Below, piece after piece: positions 26,674-34,634 of a stretch of 64,000 bases of DNA. The translations under genes and the position numbers were made by a program. The stretch is from Pirellulales bacterium. GTDB lineage: Bacteria > Planctomycetota > Planctomycetia > Pirellulales > Lacipirellulaceae. The stretch is from assembly GCA_022448265.1 (NCBI GenBank), contig JAKVCC010000003.1, positions 186,001 through 250,000 of the forward strand, read 5' to 3'. Under the pieces are notes generated by a model that had not been told where the DNA came from, did not search any database, and saw only the letters and a program-made list of their open reading frames with translations. The first letter of the stretch is position 1. Each line of letters begins with the position of its first letter.

Positions 26674-27100
26674 GCGAGTGTTCCTTTCGAAGGATCTTGG
26701 ATAGGGCGGGAGTCAGGGAGGAGCGAGCCAGCGACGCGCCCAGCCAGACCCATTCAGCGCAGACCGGCCACCGGGCCCATCCCGGTGGTTTGCCAGGTCC
26801 GGAATTCCACGAATCCACGGATCTGGCTACAACCGATTGAAAAACCAACAATTTTGGGCAAAGTTCCCCAGAATTGTGGCCTCAAGCCAGGTTTTGACAC
26901 CGATCTCACTATGTTCGATCCTAAGTACCCCTCTTGGCAGCGTCAAGTTTTTGCACGCCTACTGACCTAGCGTCGAATCCGCCTTTGGGCTGGAATCCCG
27001 CGTAATCGTTATAGCAGGCACAGGACAATGCGTGATGGCGGCTTGCCGTTCCTGTCGCCTTTCTCTGCGACCGGGGGCCCAGGCAGAGCCTTGAAAACGA
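26674..27100. other. Intergenic region carrying one copy of a 38-base repeated element
   Basis: These 427 bases lie between bioF and the coiled-coil membrane protein gene (both minus). No good coding frame is seen. The element at 26861-26898 has a close match upstream of the second sigma factor gene (44071-44108). Confidence 0.5.
26861..26898 (+). repeat. Copy A of a dispersed 38-base element
   Basis: Aligned without gaps to 44071-44108, about 29 of 38 positions are identical, including the blocks GCCTCA and CCAGGTTTTGA. Both copies are intergenic. The reverse strand of this copy contains GGGGAACTT, which resembles an ECF-type -35 element and would point towards the gene starting at 26673. 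Confidence 0.55.
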
Positions 27101-28294
27101 TCATTGGCGGTCCCGGTTGCCCGATTCGACTTCTGTAAGCGCGGCCACGAGCGTTTCGATCATTGGACCGGTGTGTGCGGCAGTGAGCCCCAACCGCAAC
27201 AGTGACTCGCGGGGCGGAACTGACGGTGGCCGAATCGCGGGTAGCCACAGCCCCCGCTTGCGCAGTTGCTCGGAGATTTGCAAGGCCGCGCGCGGTGCGC
27301 CCACGCGCAGGGGAATGATCTGACTGGCGCTGCGTCCCGTATCCCACCCGAGTTGTTGTAGCCGGCCTCGCAAGGCCTGGGCTTCGGCCAGGAGTGCGGC
27401 GGGACGTTGCCTGTCTGATTCTACAATGTCTAACGCCGCCAGAGCGGCGGCGCTTAGCGCCGCCGGATGGGCTGTAGAAAAAACGTAAGTCCGCGCACGG
27501 TTGGCAAGCCAGCGCACCAGTCCGCGCGAACCGCACACAAACCCGCCAGCGACTCCGAGCGCTTTGCCGAAGGTCCCCACCCGCACGTCGACGCGCGCGG
27601 ATAGTTCCGGATGAGCTGCTGCAAAATGTTCGACGATGCCGCGGCCACCTGAGCCAAACACGCCGAAGGCATGGGTCTCATCGAGCATAAGCATCGCGTC
27701 GTACTTTTCTGCCAGCGTGGCGAGTTCGGGCAGAGGAGCTAGGTCGCCATCCATGCTAAAGAGCGTGTCCGAGACGATCAGCCGTCGTCGATAGTGCGCG
27801 CCGGTTTGGAGTAGCTGCTCGAGTGCACTGGCGTCCGCGTGCGAATAAATGTGTCGTTCTGCGCGCGACAGCCGGCAACCGTCAATGATGCTGGCATGGT
27901 TTTTGGCATCACCATAGATCGCGTCGCCGCGATCCACCAGCGCAGGGATCACGCCGGCATTGGCGGCAAAGCTGGTGGGAAAAAGTAGCGCTGCCTCGGT
28001 TTGAAGAAACTGTGCCAGGCGCAGTTCCAGCTGATCGTGAAGCTGCGAGCGTCCGCAAACGAGCGGACTGGCCCCGCGTCCCACTCCATGTTGCTGGCAG
28101 GCACGAATGACCGCTTCGGTCAGCCGTGGATCGGCGGCCAGTCCCAGGTAATCGTTTGACGCAAAATTGATCAGCCGCCGACCAGCCTGTTCAACGGTTG
28201 CCCCTTGCACGCCAAGCGGCGGCGGTACGCTGCGCAGCAGGTCGCTGCGTTCGAGTTGCGCGAGCTCTTCGGCTATCCAGTTCAGAGGATCCAT
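27101..28294 (-). CDS. bioF: 8-amino-7-oxononanoate synthase (biotin synthesis)
   Basis: BioF condenses pimeloyl-ACP or pimeloyl-CoA with alanine using PLP. The product has 397 residues from ATG 28294 (MDPLNWIAEELAQL); the frame stays open upstream. Motifs are FASNDYLGLAADPRL, LDETHAFGVFGSGGRG and the PLP-lysine region VGTFGKALGVAGGF. Family length is about 385-400. Glycine C-acetyltransferase (Kbl) is related, but the N-terminal LERSDLLR and FASNDYLGL features favour BioF. No other bio genes are nearby. Confidence 0.88.
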   Translation of the reverse strand: MDPLNWIAEELAQLERSDLLRSVPPPLGVQGATVEQAGRRLINFASNDYLGLAADPRLTEAVIRACQQHGVGRGASPLVCGRSQLHDQLELRLAQFLQTEAALLFPTSFAANAGVIPALVDRGDAIYGDAKNHASIIDGCRLSRAERHIYSHADASALEQLLQTGAHYRRRLIVSDTLFSMDGDLAPLPELATLAEKYDAMLMLDETHAFGVFGSGGRGIVEHFAAAHPELSARVDVRVGTFGKALGVAGGFVCGSRGLVRWLANRARTYVFSTAHPAALSAAALAALDIVESDRQRPAALLAEAQALRGRLQQLGWDTGRSASQIIPLRVGAPRAALQISEQLRKRGLWLPAIRPPSVPPRESLLRLGLTAAHTGPMIETLVAALTEVESGNRDRQ

Positions 28295-28538
28295 GGTCCA
28301 ATGGTAGCCGGGCAGTGGGCTATCGGCCATCGCTTGCAGCGGGGCGGGGTGCGACCAGTACATTTGGAACTGAACTCGTCCAAATCGGTCGCGCAGGTTG
28401 AAAAAGGCGGGCCGGTGAGATAAATCGAGAGAACCTAGCACAGGCCCCAAAATAGAACGCCACCCACAATCGAGCTGACAGCCGATAGCGGGCGGAACTT
28501 TTCCGAGGCCTCAGTGTCTAAAACAACAGCAGTAGCAC

Positions 28539-29129
28539 GTGAACGACCTGCCGTGTGAGGATGCAACTCTTGTCTCTGCTGCCCAGGGCGGCGACCAGGG
28601 GGCGTTTGGCATGTTGGTCGAGCGATACCAGGACCGCATTTATAATACCTTGCTGCGCATACTGGGTTCCCGCGACGACGCACTCGACGTGGTTCAGGAA
28701 GCGCTGGTGCAGGCTTATATCAAACTTGGCTCGTTTCGGGGCGAGTCGAAGTTTTATACGTGGCTCTATCGCATCGCCATCAACATGGCCCTCAGCCATC
28801 GTCGTCGCGCGGGCCGGAGTGGTCCGGCGGTGTCGATCGAGGATCTCAAAGAGCGCATGGGAGACGAGCCTGTCAGCAAACAGCCCGCGCCTATTAGTGG
28901 ATTGATCAGCGACGAAAGAGCCTTGGTCGTGAAGCGCGCCCTGGCTGAGGTAAGCGACTCCTATTGCCAGATCCTGGTGCTTCGTGAAATGGAAGACTGT
29001 TCCTACCAGCAGATTGCCGAAATCTTGGAGTTGCCGGTCGGCACCGTCCGCAGTCGGCTATTTCGGGCCCGACTCCAATTGAAGGTAAAGTTGCAAGAAT
29101 TGATGCCAGAAGAGCAAGTATTCGAATGA
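28539..29129 (+). CDS. ECF-type RNA polymerase sigma factor (pair 1)
   Basis: The product has 196 residues from GTG 28539. Region 2 contains GAFGMLVERYQDRIYNTLL and GESKFYTWLYRIAINMAL; region 4 contains EDCSYQQIAEILELPVG and TVRSRLFRARLQLK. These define a group IV (ECF) sigma factor resembling RpoE. The next gene overlaps by 4 bp and encodes a membrane anti-sigma-like protein, so activity is likely controlled by sequestration at the membrane. The promoter region is shared divergently with bioF. Confidence 0.95.
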   Translation: MNDLPCEDATLVSAAQGGDQGAFGMLVERYQDRIYNTLLRILGSRDDALDVVQEALVQAYIKLGSFRGESKFYTWLYRIAINMALSHRRRAGRSGPAVSIEDLKERMGDEPVSKQPAPISGLISDERALVVKRALAEVSDSYCQILVLREMEDCSYQQIAEILELPVGTVRSRLFRARLQLKVKLQELMPEEQVFE

Positions 29130-30331
29130 CCGATGACACCCCATCTATGATCGACGAATCTGACGGTGAATTGCTGAGCGCTTTTGTCGACGGCGAGCTC
29201 ACTGAAGACCAGCGCGTACACGTCGAAGCCCGCTTGCGCACAGATCCGGTGGCCCGGAGGTGGGTGGAGGAGCTTCGCGATCTCTCGTCCACTCTCCGCG
29301 CACTTCCGCGGGAGGCGGTGGGCCAGGACCTGAGCGGCAAGGTTTTGGAACGCGGCAAAAAAACTCTGGCCCGGCGACCTCTTGCACCGCGGCGCTGGAC
29401 GTGGGCGGCGCTGGCGGTAGCAGCCGCCCTACTACTCGCTATTACGCTGCCACAGACGGCGCCTCAGCAGGAGCACTTATTGACCAAGAGCAGGGGGCTG
29501 GCTGGAGGGGAAAACGCCCAGGCTGATGTGGCTGAGCTGGCGCCTGCATTGCGCGTGGGCAGCGATAGCGGCGGGGCGCAAATCGGCTTGGCGGATTCCA
29601 GCGGCGCAGATGTCGATGATGCGGATGATTGGGTCGCGTCCAAGGCTGCCGGTAACGACGATCTCTACGTCGAAGGCGAGAGAGAAATCGAAAGGCTGGG
29701 TCGAGGCGGAGGCCTGCGTGGCCCGAGCAAACGTGAGCGCCTGGAATTGGCGCAGGCCGATTATGACGTGCAGATCACGTTTACCCGACCGGATAAGTTT
29801 ATTAATCTTCTGGCGGAGCAGCGCGTTTCCTATCGGCGACTGCAGTCGAGCCAAACGGCCCAGACAAAAGAAAGCCGAACATCGGAGCGACTTCTGGTCG
29901 AAGCCACCGACGAGCAAATTGAGCGCGTCCTTGCCGCATGTCACGCCGATACGTTTTATTGTCGCTCGCTTCGCGTTACTGGCTCGGCACCTGGAGTCGA
30001 GCAGCCGGTGGCCTGGAAGCGATGGCAGCGCCAGGAAAGTTTGGCGAAGGAGAAGAAAAGGCCTGACCGGAAATCTCGCCCGGAAAGCGACAAGAGTGTG
30101 GCCAAAGAAAGCCAAACCGATCTTGAACGCGCAATCATCCTGCCGGAGTCAGGTTTGTCCGAGGTTGGCAAGCAGCAGCTCGTCCAAGGAGGCGGGGGTC
30201 GGAAAACTGAGCAACCGTCTTCATCTGAGCTGCGTGCCCGCGCCGAAGTAGGCCAGCGGGTGGCCCCGTTCGCTGAGCGGCCGCTTCGCGTGCTGTTTTT
30301 ACTGCGGTTGGCTCCAATCGGCCAACCGTGA
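29126..30331 (+). CDS. Membrane anti-sigma factor-like protein (pair 1)
   Basis: The 401-residue product starts within the sigma gene (ATGA). The N-terminal ~60 residues (GELLSAFVDGELTEDQRVHVEARLRTDP) match the anti-sigma helical domain of the RseA/zinc-finger type but lack the zinc-binding H-x3-C-x2-C residues. One TM segment is at about 92-110 (WTWAALAVAAALLLAITLP). The ~290-residue extracytoplasmic part includes YDVQITFTRPDKFINLLA and a low-complexity tail rich in Arg, Lys, Ser and Glu. Signalling probably proceeds by regulated proteolysis of this protein. An M50 and a rhomboid protease are encoded elsewhere in the window. Confidence 0.85.
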   Translation: MTDDTPSMIDESDGELLSAFVDGELTEDQRVHVEARLRTDPVARRWVEELRDLSSTLRALPREAVGQDLSGKVLERGKKTLARRPLAPRRWTWAALAVAAALLLAITLPQTAPQQEHLLTKSRGLAGGENAQADVAELAPALRVGSDSGGAQIGLADSSGADVDDADDWVASKAAGNDDLYVEGEREIERLGRGGGLRGPSKRERLELAQADYDVQITFTRPDKFINLLAEQRVSYRRLQSSQTAQTKESRTSERLLVEATDEQIERVLAACHADTFYCRSLRVTGSAPGVEQPVAWKRWQRQESLAKEKKRPDRKSRPESDKSVAKESQTDLERAIILPESGLSEVGKQQLVQGGGGRKTEQPSSSELRARAEVGQRVAPFAERPLRVLFLLRLAPIGQP

Positions 30332-30445
30332 GCGGAATACACTTCCATGGCCCCACGCTTGATCCAACTAGCGAAACAGGCAGGGTTCGTTAGAATCTCT
30401 GTGCGGCTCGACCTCCTTGTAGGTACCCCATAGGAAACTTATGCA

Positions 30446-30661
30446 ATGGCTGACGTAAAGATCCACATGCGCCCCAATGGCCCGTTTCTCGTGGAAGGCC
30501 CATTTTCTTTGACCGATTCCGAGGGAAATGCGTTTAGCATCAGTCCCGATAAGCCGGTGGTTGCGCTCTGCCGCTGCGGCCAGTCGGCCAACCATCCGTT
30601 TTGCGACGGCACGCACAAACGGTGCGGGTTTGAGTCAGATGAACGAGCCCCTGCCGAGTAG
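30446..30661 (+). CDS. CDGSH iron-sulfur domain protein
   Basis: The 71-residue product carries the 2Fe-2S CDGSH motif: C42 and C44 in LCRCGQSANHPFCDGTH, then C53 and H57. The three-Cys/one-His ligation is the hallmark of mitoNEET-like proteins. The preceding FLVEGPFSLTDSEGNAF is the usual N-terminal strand of single-CDGSH bacterial proteins. These carry electrons or clusters; the partner here is unknown. Confidence 0.92.
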   Translation: MADVKIHMRPNGPFLVEGPFSLTDSEGNAFSISPDKPVVALCRCGQSANHPFCDGTHKRCGFESDERAPAE

Positions 30662-30926
30662 CGAGCGGCTATCGACAGGTTATCCCCCGAGCGTTGCCGG
30701 CTGCCATTGCTGCCATTGCCCATAGAATTTGCTTGGCATGGCTGCTGCGATCGTCTTGTGACGGGCGAGCCCTGCTTTTCTCGTCCGGCTGGCACTCTAG
30801 CCAGTGGTTCTTGCGCCGAGCGGCGTGTTAGAATCCGCCCCGCTAGCTCCTCAAGGAGCACTGCTGGAGCGGTGACACTGAAGTTGGGTTGCCGGATTAT
30901 TCTCTTAACCATGGATAGAGTCCCCT

Positions 30927-31760
30927 ATGGCTGAACATGAAGTTGCCGCCGATACCCCGCCGCGCGAAGAGGCGACTACCGACGACGTCGCGATCCCCTT
31001 CGTAGGCCAGTGGAACCGCCTGGTCAGCACGACCAATTGGGAAAAGGGTCAGATCATTTGCCAATGGCGCGAGGCGATGATGGGCCGTGCGGCACCGGTC
31101 ACCGCGTATTCCGACGAAGTCTGGGCCCAGCGGGTGGGCGGGGTCACGAGCCAGCATGTGGGGCGTTTACGGCGGGTCTCGCAGCGCTTTGGCGACGTCG
31201 CCGAACAGTACCAGGGTCTGTACTGGAGCCATTTTCAGGCGGCCCTGGATTGGGACGACGCCGAGATGTGGCTTGAAGGCAGCTTGCAGAATGAATGGTC
31301 GGTGTCGCAAATGCGCGGCAAGCGTTGGGAGACGTTGGGGATGCCAGCGGATGAGCAGCAGGCTGCCGCGGCCCAGGACCAGGCTGAAGGTGATCGTGAA
31401 GCGGCGGCCGAGGGTGCGTCGTCGGTGGCTAGCGAAGCCGAGTCGGCCGTGAATGGCGATGATTCCTCGGTCAGCCTTGCGGCCAGCGCAGGCAGTGCGC
31501 CGGAGACCCAAGCAGACACGGACAGCGCGCCGAACGAAACATCCGAGTTTGCAAGCGGTGGGGATGGCACCGAACCCATTCAGCAGCGCACCCATCTTCA
31601 CGTCAAAGTAGAATCACTGCCTGACGATCTGGCGGAAGCCTTCGAAAGCTTCAAGCTGGCCATCATCGCCCACCGCCGCGAAGGCTGGCGAGATACGACA
31701 CCTGAGTCGGTGGTGGAATGCCTAAACGCGCTGAAAGAGTTGGCGATGGTTGAAGGCTAA
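30927..31760 (+). CDS. Conserved planctomycete-type hypothetical protein
   Basis: The 277-residue product has a well-conserved N-terminal ~120 residues (VGQWNRLVSTTNWEKGQI, SDEVWAQRVGGVTSQHVGR, FQAALDWDDAEMWLEGSLQ) that I recall from many planctomycete genomes. A low-complexity Ala/Glu/Ser-rich linker follows (about 140-210), then a C-terminal helical segment (LPDDLAEAFESFKLAIIAHRR). The RVGGVTSQHVGRLRRV segment resembles a helix-turn-helix, so DNA binding is possible. The role is unknown. Confidence 0.75.
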   Translation: MAEHEVAADTPPREEATTDDVAIPFVGQWNRLVSTTNWEKGQIICQWREAMMGRAAPVTAYSDEVWAQRVGGVTSQHVGRLRRVSQRFGDVAEQYQGLYWSHFQAALDWDDAEMWLEGSLQNEWSVSQMRGKRWETLGMPADEQQAAAAQDQAEGDREAAAEGASSVASEAESAVNGDDSSVSLAASAGSAPETQADTDSAPNETSEFASGGDGTEPIQQRTHLHVKVESLPDDLAEAFESFKLAIIAHRREGWRDTTPESVVECLNALKELAMVEG

Positions 31761-31928
31761 TGGCCGAAGACCGATCTCTGAAGATTGGCAGCTGCAGGCC
31801 CACTTCCTCCGGCGAGCAGCAGGTTGTGGACTCGCAGCACGATAGTAGCGATAGATGCACGCTGGTGCTCAGAAGACAGGCGACGACACGACCGCCCCAC
31901 GACGGGCGCCCGGCGGCCCAGTGGTATT

Positions 31929-32414
31929 CTACCCCCCGCTGGCGACAAACTGTTCCGCATAGTCGAGCGTCCACTGCTCAACCAACTGCCGAAAGCTATC
32001 CAAGTCGGCGTCTTTTAGGAGCTGGTAGTGATTGCGGCTAAAGTTCTCCTTGTTGTGAATCGCCCCTTTTGCTTTTAAGTCGAGCACGTGGTAATTGTTG
32101 TGTGGACTGATCGTCATGGTGAGTCGGCTGAACAGATTGTCGCGCTTGCCCGCATTGAGCGACAGATCATCCCGACGGATAGCCGCTCCCCAGCCCTGAT
32201 CATCAACGACGCTTTCGAAGTCGAATCCGGGAAAGTTTTCCGCCAATTGTTTGAGGCACTCCTCGATATATTCGGTGAGTTCCCGGCGATGTCCCGAATG
32301 GAGACGCCGCCACTCTTCCTCGCTCATCGCCTGAGCCGCCTCGGCCGCGGCCTGGGCATCACGGGCCTGTTGACCGCGGTCCGCCGCCCGCTGCAGTCGC
32401 TGTTTGAAGTCCAT
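31929..32414 (-). CDS. Conserved hypothetical protein, planctomycete type
   Basis: The product has 161 residues from ATG 32414 (MDFKQRLQRAADRGQQ). It begins with an alanine-rich helix, followed by an alpha/beta region (YIEECLKQLAENFPGFDFES, DNLFSRLTMTISPHNNYHVLDLKAKG). No catalytic motif is obvious. The frame extends upstream, but the real protein most likely starts here, since the upstream part is not protein-like. It is convergent with the gene ending at 31760. Confidence 0.65.
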   Translation of the reverse strand: MDFKQRLQRAADRGQQARDAQAAAEAAQAMSEEEWRRLHSGHRRELTEYIEECLKQLAENFPGFDFESVVDDQGWGAAIRRDDLSLNAGKRDNLFSRLTMTISPHNNYHVLDLKAKGAIHNKENFSRNHYQLLKDADLDSFRQLVEQWTLDYAEQFVASGG

Positions 32415-32872
32415 GCTGGCATCTGGGTTGAGAGTACGGAGTTGCTTTCGATCATCCAGAACTTGCCGGAGAGGTGCAAGCCCCGAAGGGTGAGAAGGCC
32501 CGCATGAACAAGGACCAACGGCATCAGGACCAAGTCCCCACGAAAACCGGTGCTTTATTCGGCCATGGGGTCCAGCAGATTGCACGTACTGTTCCCTGTG
32601 TGCTTCGTTGGCACGACCTAGATGCTAGCGGCAGATGGCGGAAAAATCGGAATTTTCCTTCAAATAGAATCAACGCCCATTATTGCTTTGGTCGATACGT
32701 CCAATACGAAGGGGGGCGTTGCGTCGTGCCGGCAGGGATTGTGCCGGATCGCATCGAGTCTCAACGCACACTTAAGGCCTATCCAACACGCCTCAAGAAC
32801 CTTGCTATTGGCTACCAGGCGCCGTCGGTGTCGGTAGATGGATAGGCAATCCCTCGAAAGGAATCGTCAGCG
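32415..32872. other. Divergent intergenic region, no clear gene
   Basis: These 458 bases separate the divergent hypothetical genes. Frames on the plus strand (for example 32474-32845) lack protein-like composition or a ribosome-binding site. Promoters for both neighbours are expected here, but I cannot point to a specific one. Confidence 0.4.
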
Positions 32873-33103
32873 ATGCCACACTCCCATCTCAAGTTGTACA
32901 GTGGTCCCGAACAGACTGCCGCTTACGCCACGCCGGAAGACAATGTAACCGTTTCGGTCGGCGAGGTTTTGCCGTTGATTGCTGACGCCGTGAACAAGCA
33001 GCGTACCTGGATCGCGGATTTTGAGCATGAAGACATCACCATTTCGCGTGATCTTTTTGAAGTGCTATCAGCCTACCAGTTTTTCAGCCGGCCCTCGGCC
33101 TGA
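32873..33103 (+). CDS. Small conserved planctomycete-type protein
   Basis: The 76-residue product begins MPHSHLKLYSGPEQTAAY, with VSVGEVLPLIADAVNKQRTWIADFEHEDI in the middle. AAAGGAA lies about 11 bases before ATG 32873. A very strong terminator follows 25 bp after the stop, which supports a real, separately transcribed gene. I recall close matches in other planctomycetes, all of unknown function. Confidence 0.7.
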   Translation: MPHSHLKLYSGPEQTAAYATPEDNVTVSVGEVLPLIADAVNKQRTWIADFEHEDITISRDLFEVLSAYQFFSRPSA

Positions 33104-33127
33104 TAATTCTTCGCATCTAACCAATAA

Positions 33128-33170
33128 AACAGCTCTGGACGATCCTTCGCCAGGGCTGTTTTTTGTTTTG
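33128..33170. terminator. Strong bidirectional intrinsic terminator
   Basis: AACAGCTCTGG at 33128-33138 pairs over 11 bp (one G-U) with CCAGGGCTGTT at 33150-33160. TTTTGTTTTG follows on the plus strand, and TTTTATT follows on the minus strand. It ends the small gene on the left and the vWA gene on the right. Confidence 0.9.
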
Positions 33171-33227
33171 TGTTCTGCTGGTCGGCAGCACCACACGCGA
33201 TGCAGCACAGTCCGAGCCCTGGTGATC

Positions 33228-34442
33228 CTATGGCAGCGCAGTGCTCGTCGCAAAACCGGACTCGGCCAATTGCTTTACAATTGCCGACACAATTGCGTTA
33301 CCCAAAGTCGCTTGGCCCGACTCCTCAGTCAAGCGCTGGCGTGCTTCAGAGAGGTACGCTTCGCGCTCGGCGGCGACCTTAGCAATCTCCATTTGTACGC
33401 GATTCCGTTGCGCCGCCAATGCTTTAACGTAGGCTTCACGTTTTTCGGAGGGCATTGTTTGCAGGACGTCAGGCAGTTGCTTCTCTTTGACTTTCGTCAA
33501 AATCTTGTCATCTTCGCCAAAGGTATCGACTAGGCAGCGGGCTACGTTGCGATACGCGGCACCCGACTTGGCGAGCACCCGCCCGACGGCCACGCCTTCA
33601 CCGGCGGACGCGGCGTTGGAGTCTTGGGCAAGCTGATTTTCGGCAAAGGCTTTGCGTTTGTCTATGTTGCCGTACCATAGATACGTTTTGTTCAGCTCGG
33701 CGTTGAGCCGAAGAATGATTTCGTCCTGCGGGCACTTGATATGCACAATCGCGCGGTCCTGGTCGATATTGAAGAACTCGCCCTCGGCAAGCAAGGCCCC
33801 TTGCTGCCACTGGCCGTCGACTCCCGCAGAGTGGCTTCCGCAGTGGATCGTGTTGACAACGATACCCATCTCGATTGCGCGCTGGCACGACTCGCGATAA
33901 TCAACTGCGCCCTGGGTAAACCGCTCATTGCCAGCAATGAAAATCGCTTTGTACGCATTGGGCTCCTTCGACCATTCGAGGCGGAGAAGGGCTTCTCTCA
34001 GGACCTGCCCGCAATACTCGTCGCCGCCACTGGTGGAGAGGCCAAAGAGGGCTTGCGACAATTTGTCCAAGTCGTCAGATAGCGGCACCACCTGCCGGAG
34101 ATAACCTTCGGCCGCGGGCAAGCGGGTGTTGCCATACTCGAATAGCGCGACCCGCAAGACAGGTGTCTGGCCGTTTTTCTTCGCTTTGGCAAACTGCTGG
34201 ACGATCGTCCAAAGCTGGCTTTTGGCCTGGTTGATCAGTCCGTCCATCGAATTGGAAGTGTCGAGTAGAATAGCGACGTCGACGGAGGCCCGCTGGCCCG
34301 CAAATGGGAGCTTCGCGGCCAGCTCAATCTTGGCCGGAGATTTTTTTACCGTGATCACAACCTCGGTATTTTTGGCCAGCGTGGCAGTTGGGGTGGTGAG
34401 AAGCGCGAGCATCGCCACCCAGTTGGGGATAAGGGGTTTCAT
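33228..34442 (-). CDS. Secreted von Willebrand factor A domain protein
   Basis: The product has 404 residues from ATG 34442 (MKPLIPNWVAMLALL), with a signal peptide ending near TATLA-KNT at residue 23-24. The vWA domain (about 53-240) contains the metal-ion site DTSNS at 61-65, SGGDEYCG near 139 and IFIAGNERFTQG near 170. The C-terminal half is helical (EKREAYVKALAAQRNRVQ). vWA domains bind proteins or metals; here the location is likely periplasmic. It is similar to vWA proteins of other planctomycetes, whose roles are unknown. Confidence 0.87.
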   Translation of the reverse strand: MKPLIPNWVAMLALLTTPTATLAKNTEVVITVKKSPAKIELAAKLPFAGQRASVDVAILLDTSNSMDGLINQAKSQLWTIVQQFAKAKKNGQTPVLRVALFEYGNTRLPAAEGYLRQVVPLSDDLDKLSQALFGLSTSGGDEYCGQVLREALLRLEWSKEPNAYKAIFIAGNERFTQGAVDYRESCQRAIEMGIVVNTIHCGSHSAGVDGQWQQGALLAEGEFFNIDQDRAIVHIKCPQDEIILRLNAELNKTYLWYGNIDKRKAFAENQLAQDSNAASAGEGVAVGRVLAKSGAAYRNVARCLVDTFGEDDKILTKVKEKQLPDVLQTMPSEKREAYVKALAAQRNRVQMEIAKVAAEREAYLSEARQRLTEESGQATLGNAIVSAIVKQLAESGFATSTALP

Positions 34443-34634
34443 GTTCCGTACCTCCACGATGTTTTCGGGGAAAGAAAAGGGGCTCTCTAGAAGTCTTAGA
34501 CGCATAGTCGCGGCGAAAGTTCCCTTCCGCGCCAAGAATTCTTCGGCTGCCCCCTCCGCCCAGCAACCGCCTGTTGCAAGGGCGTTCTATAGGCATCGGT
34601 TTCACCGCAGATCATTGAAAAGCCGAAAAGGGGG

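Noticed and set aside
32474-32845. A 123-codon plus-strand frame in the 32.4-32.9 kb gap
   Set aside because: No ribosome-binding site, no protein-like composition, and it is partly antisense to the gene starting at 32414.
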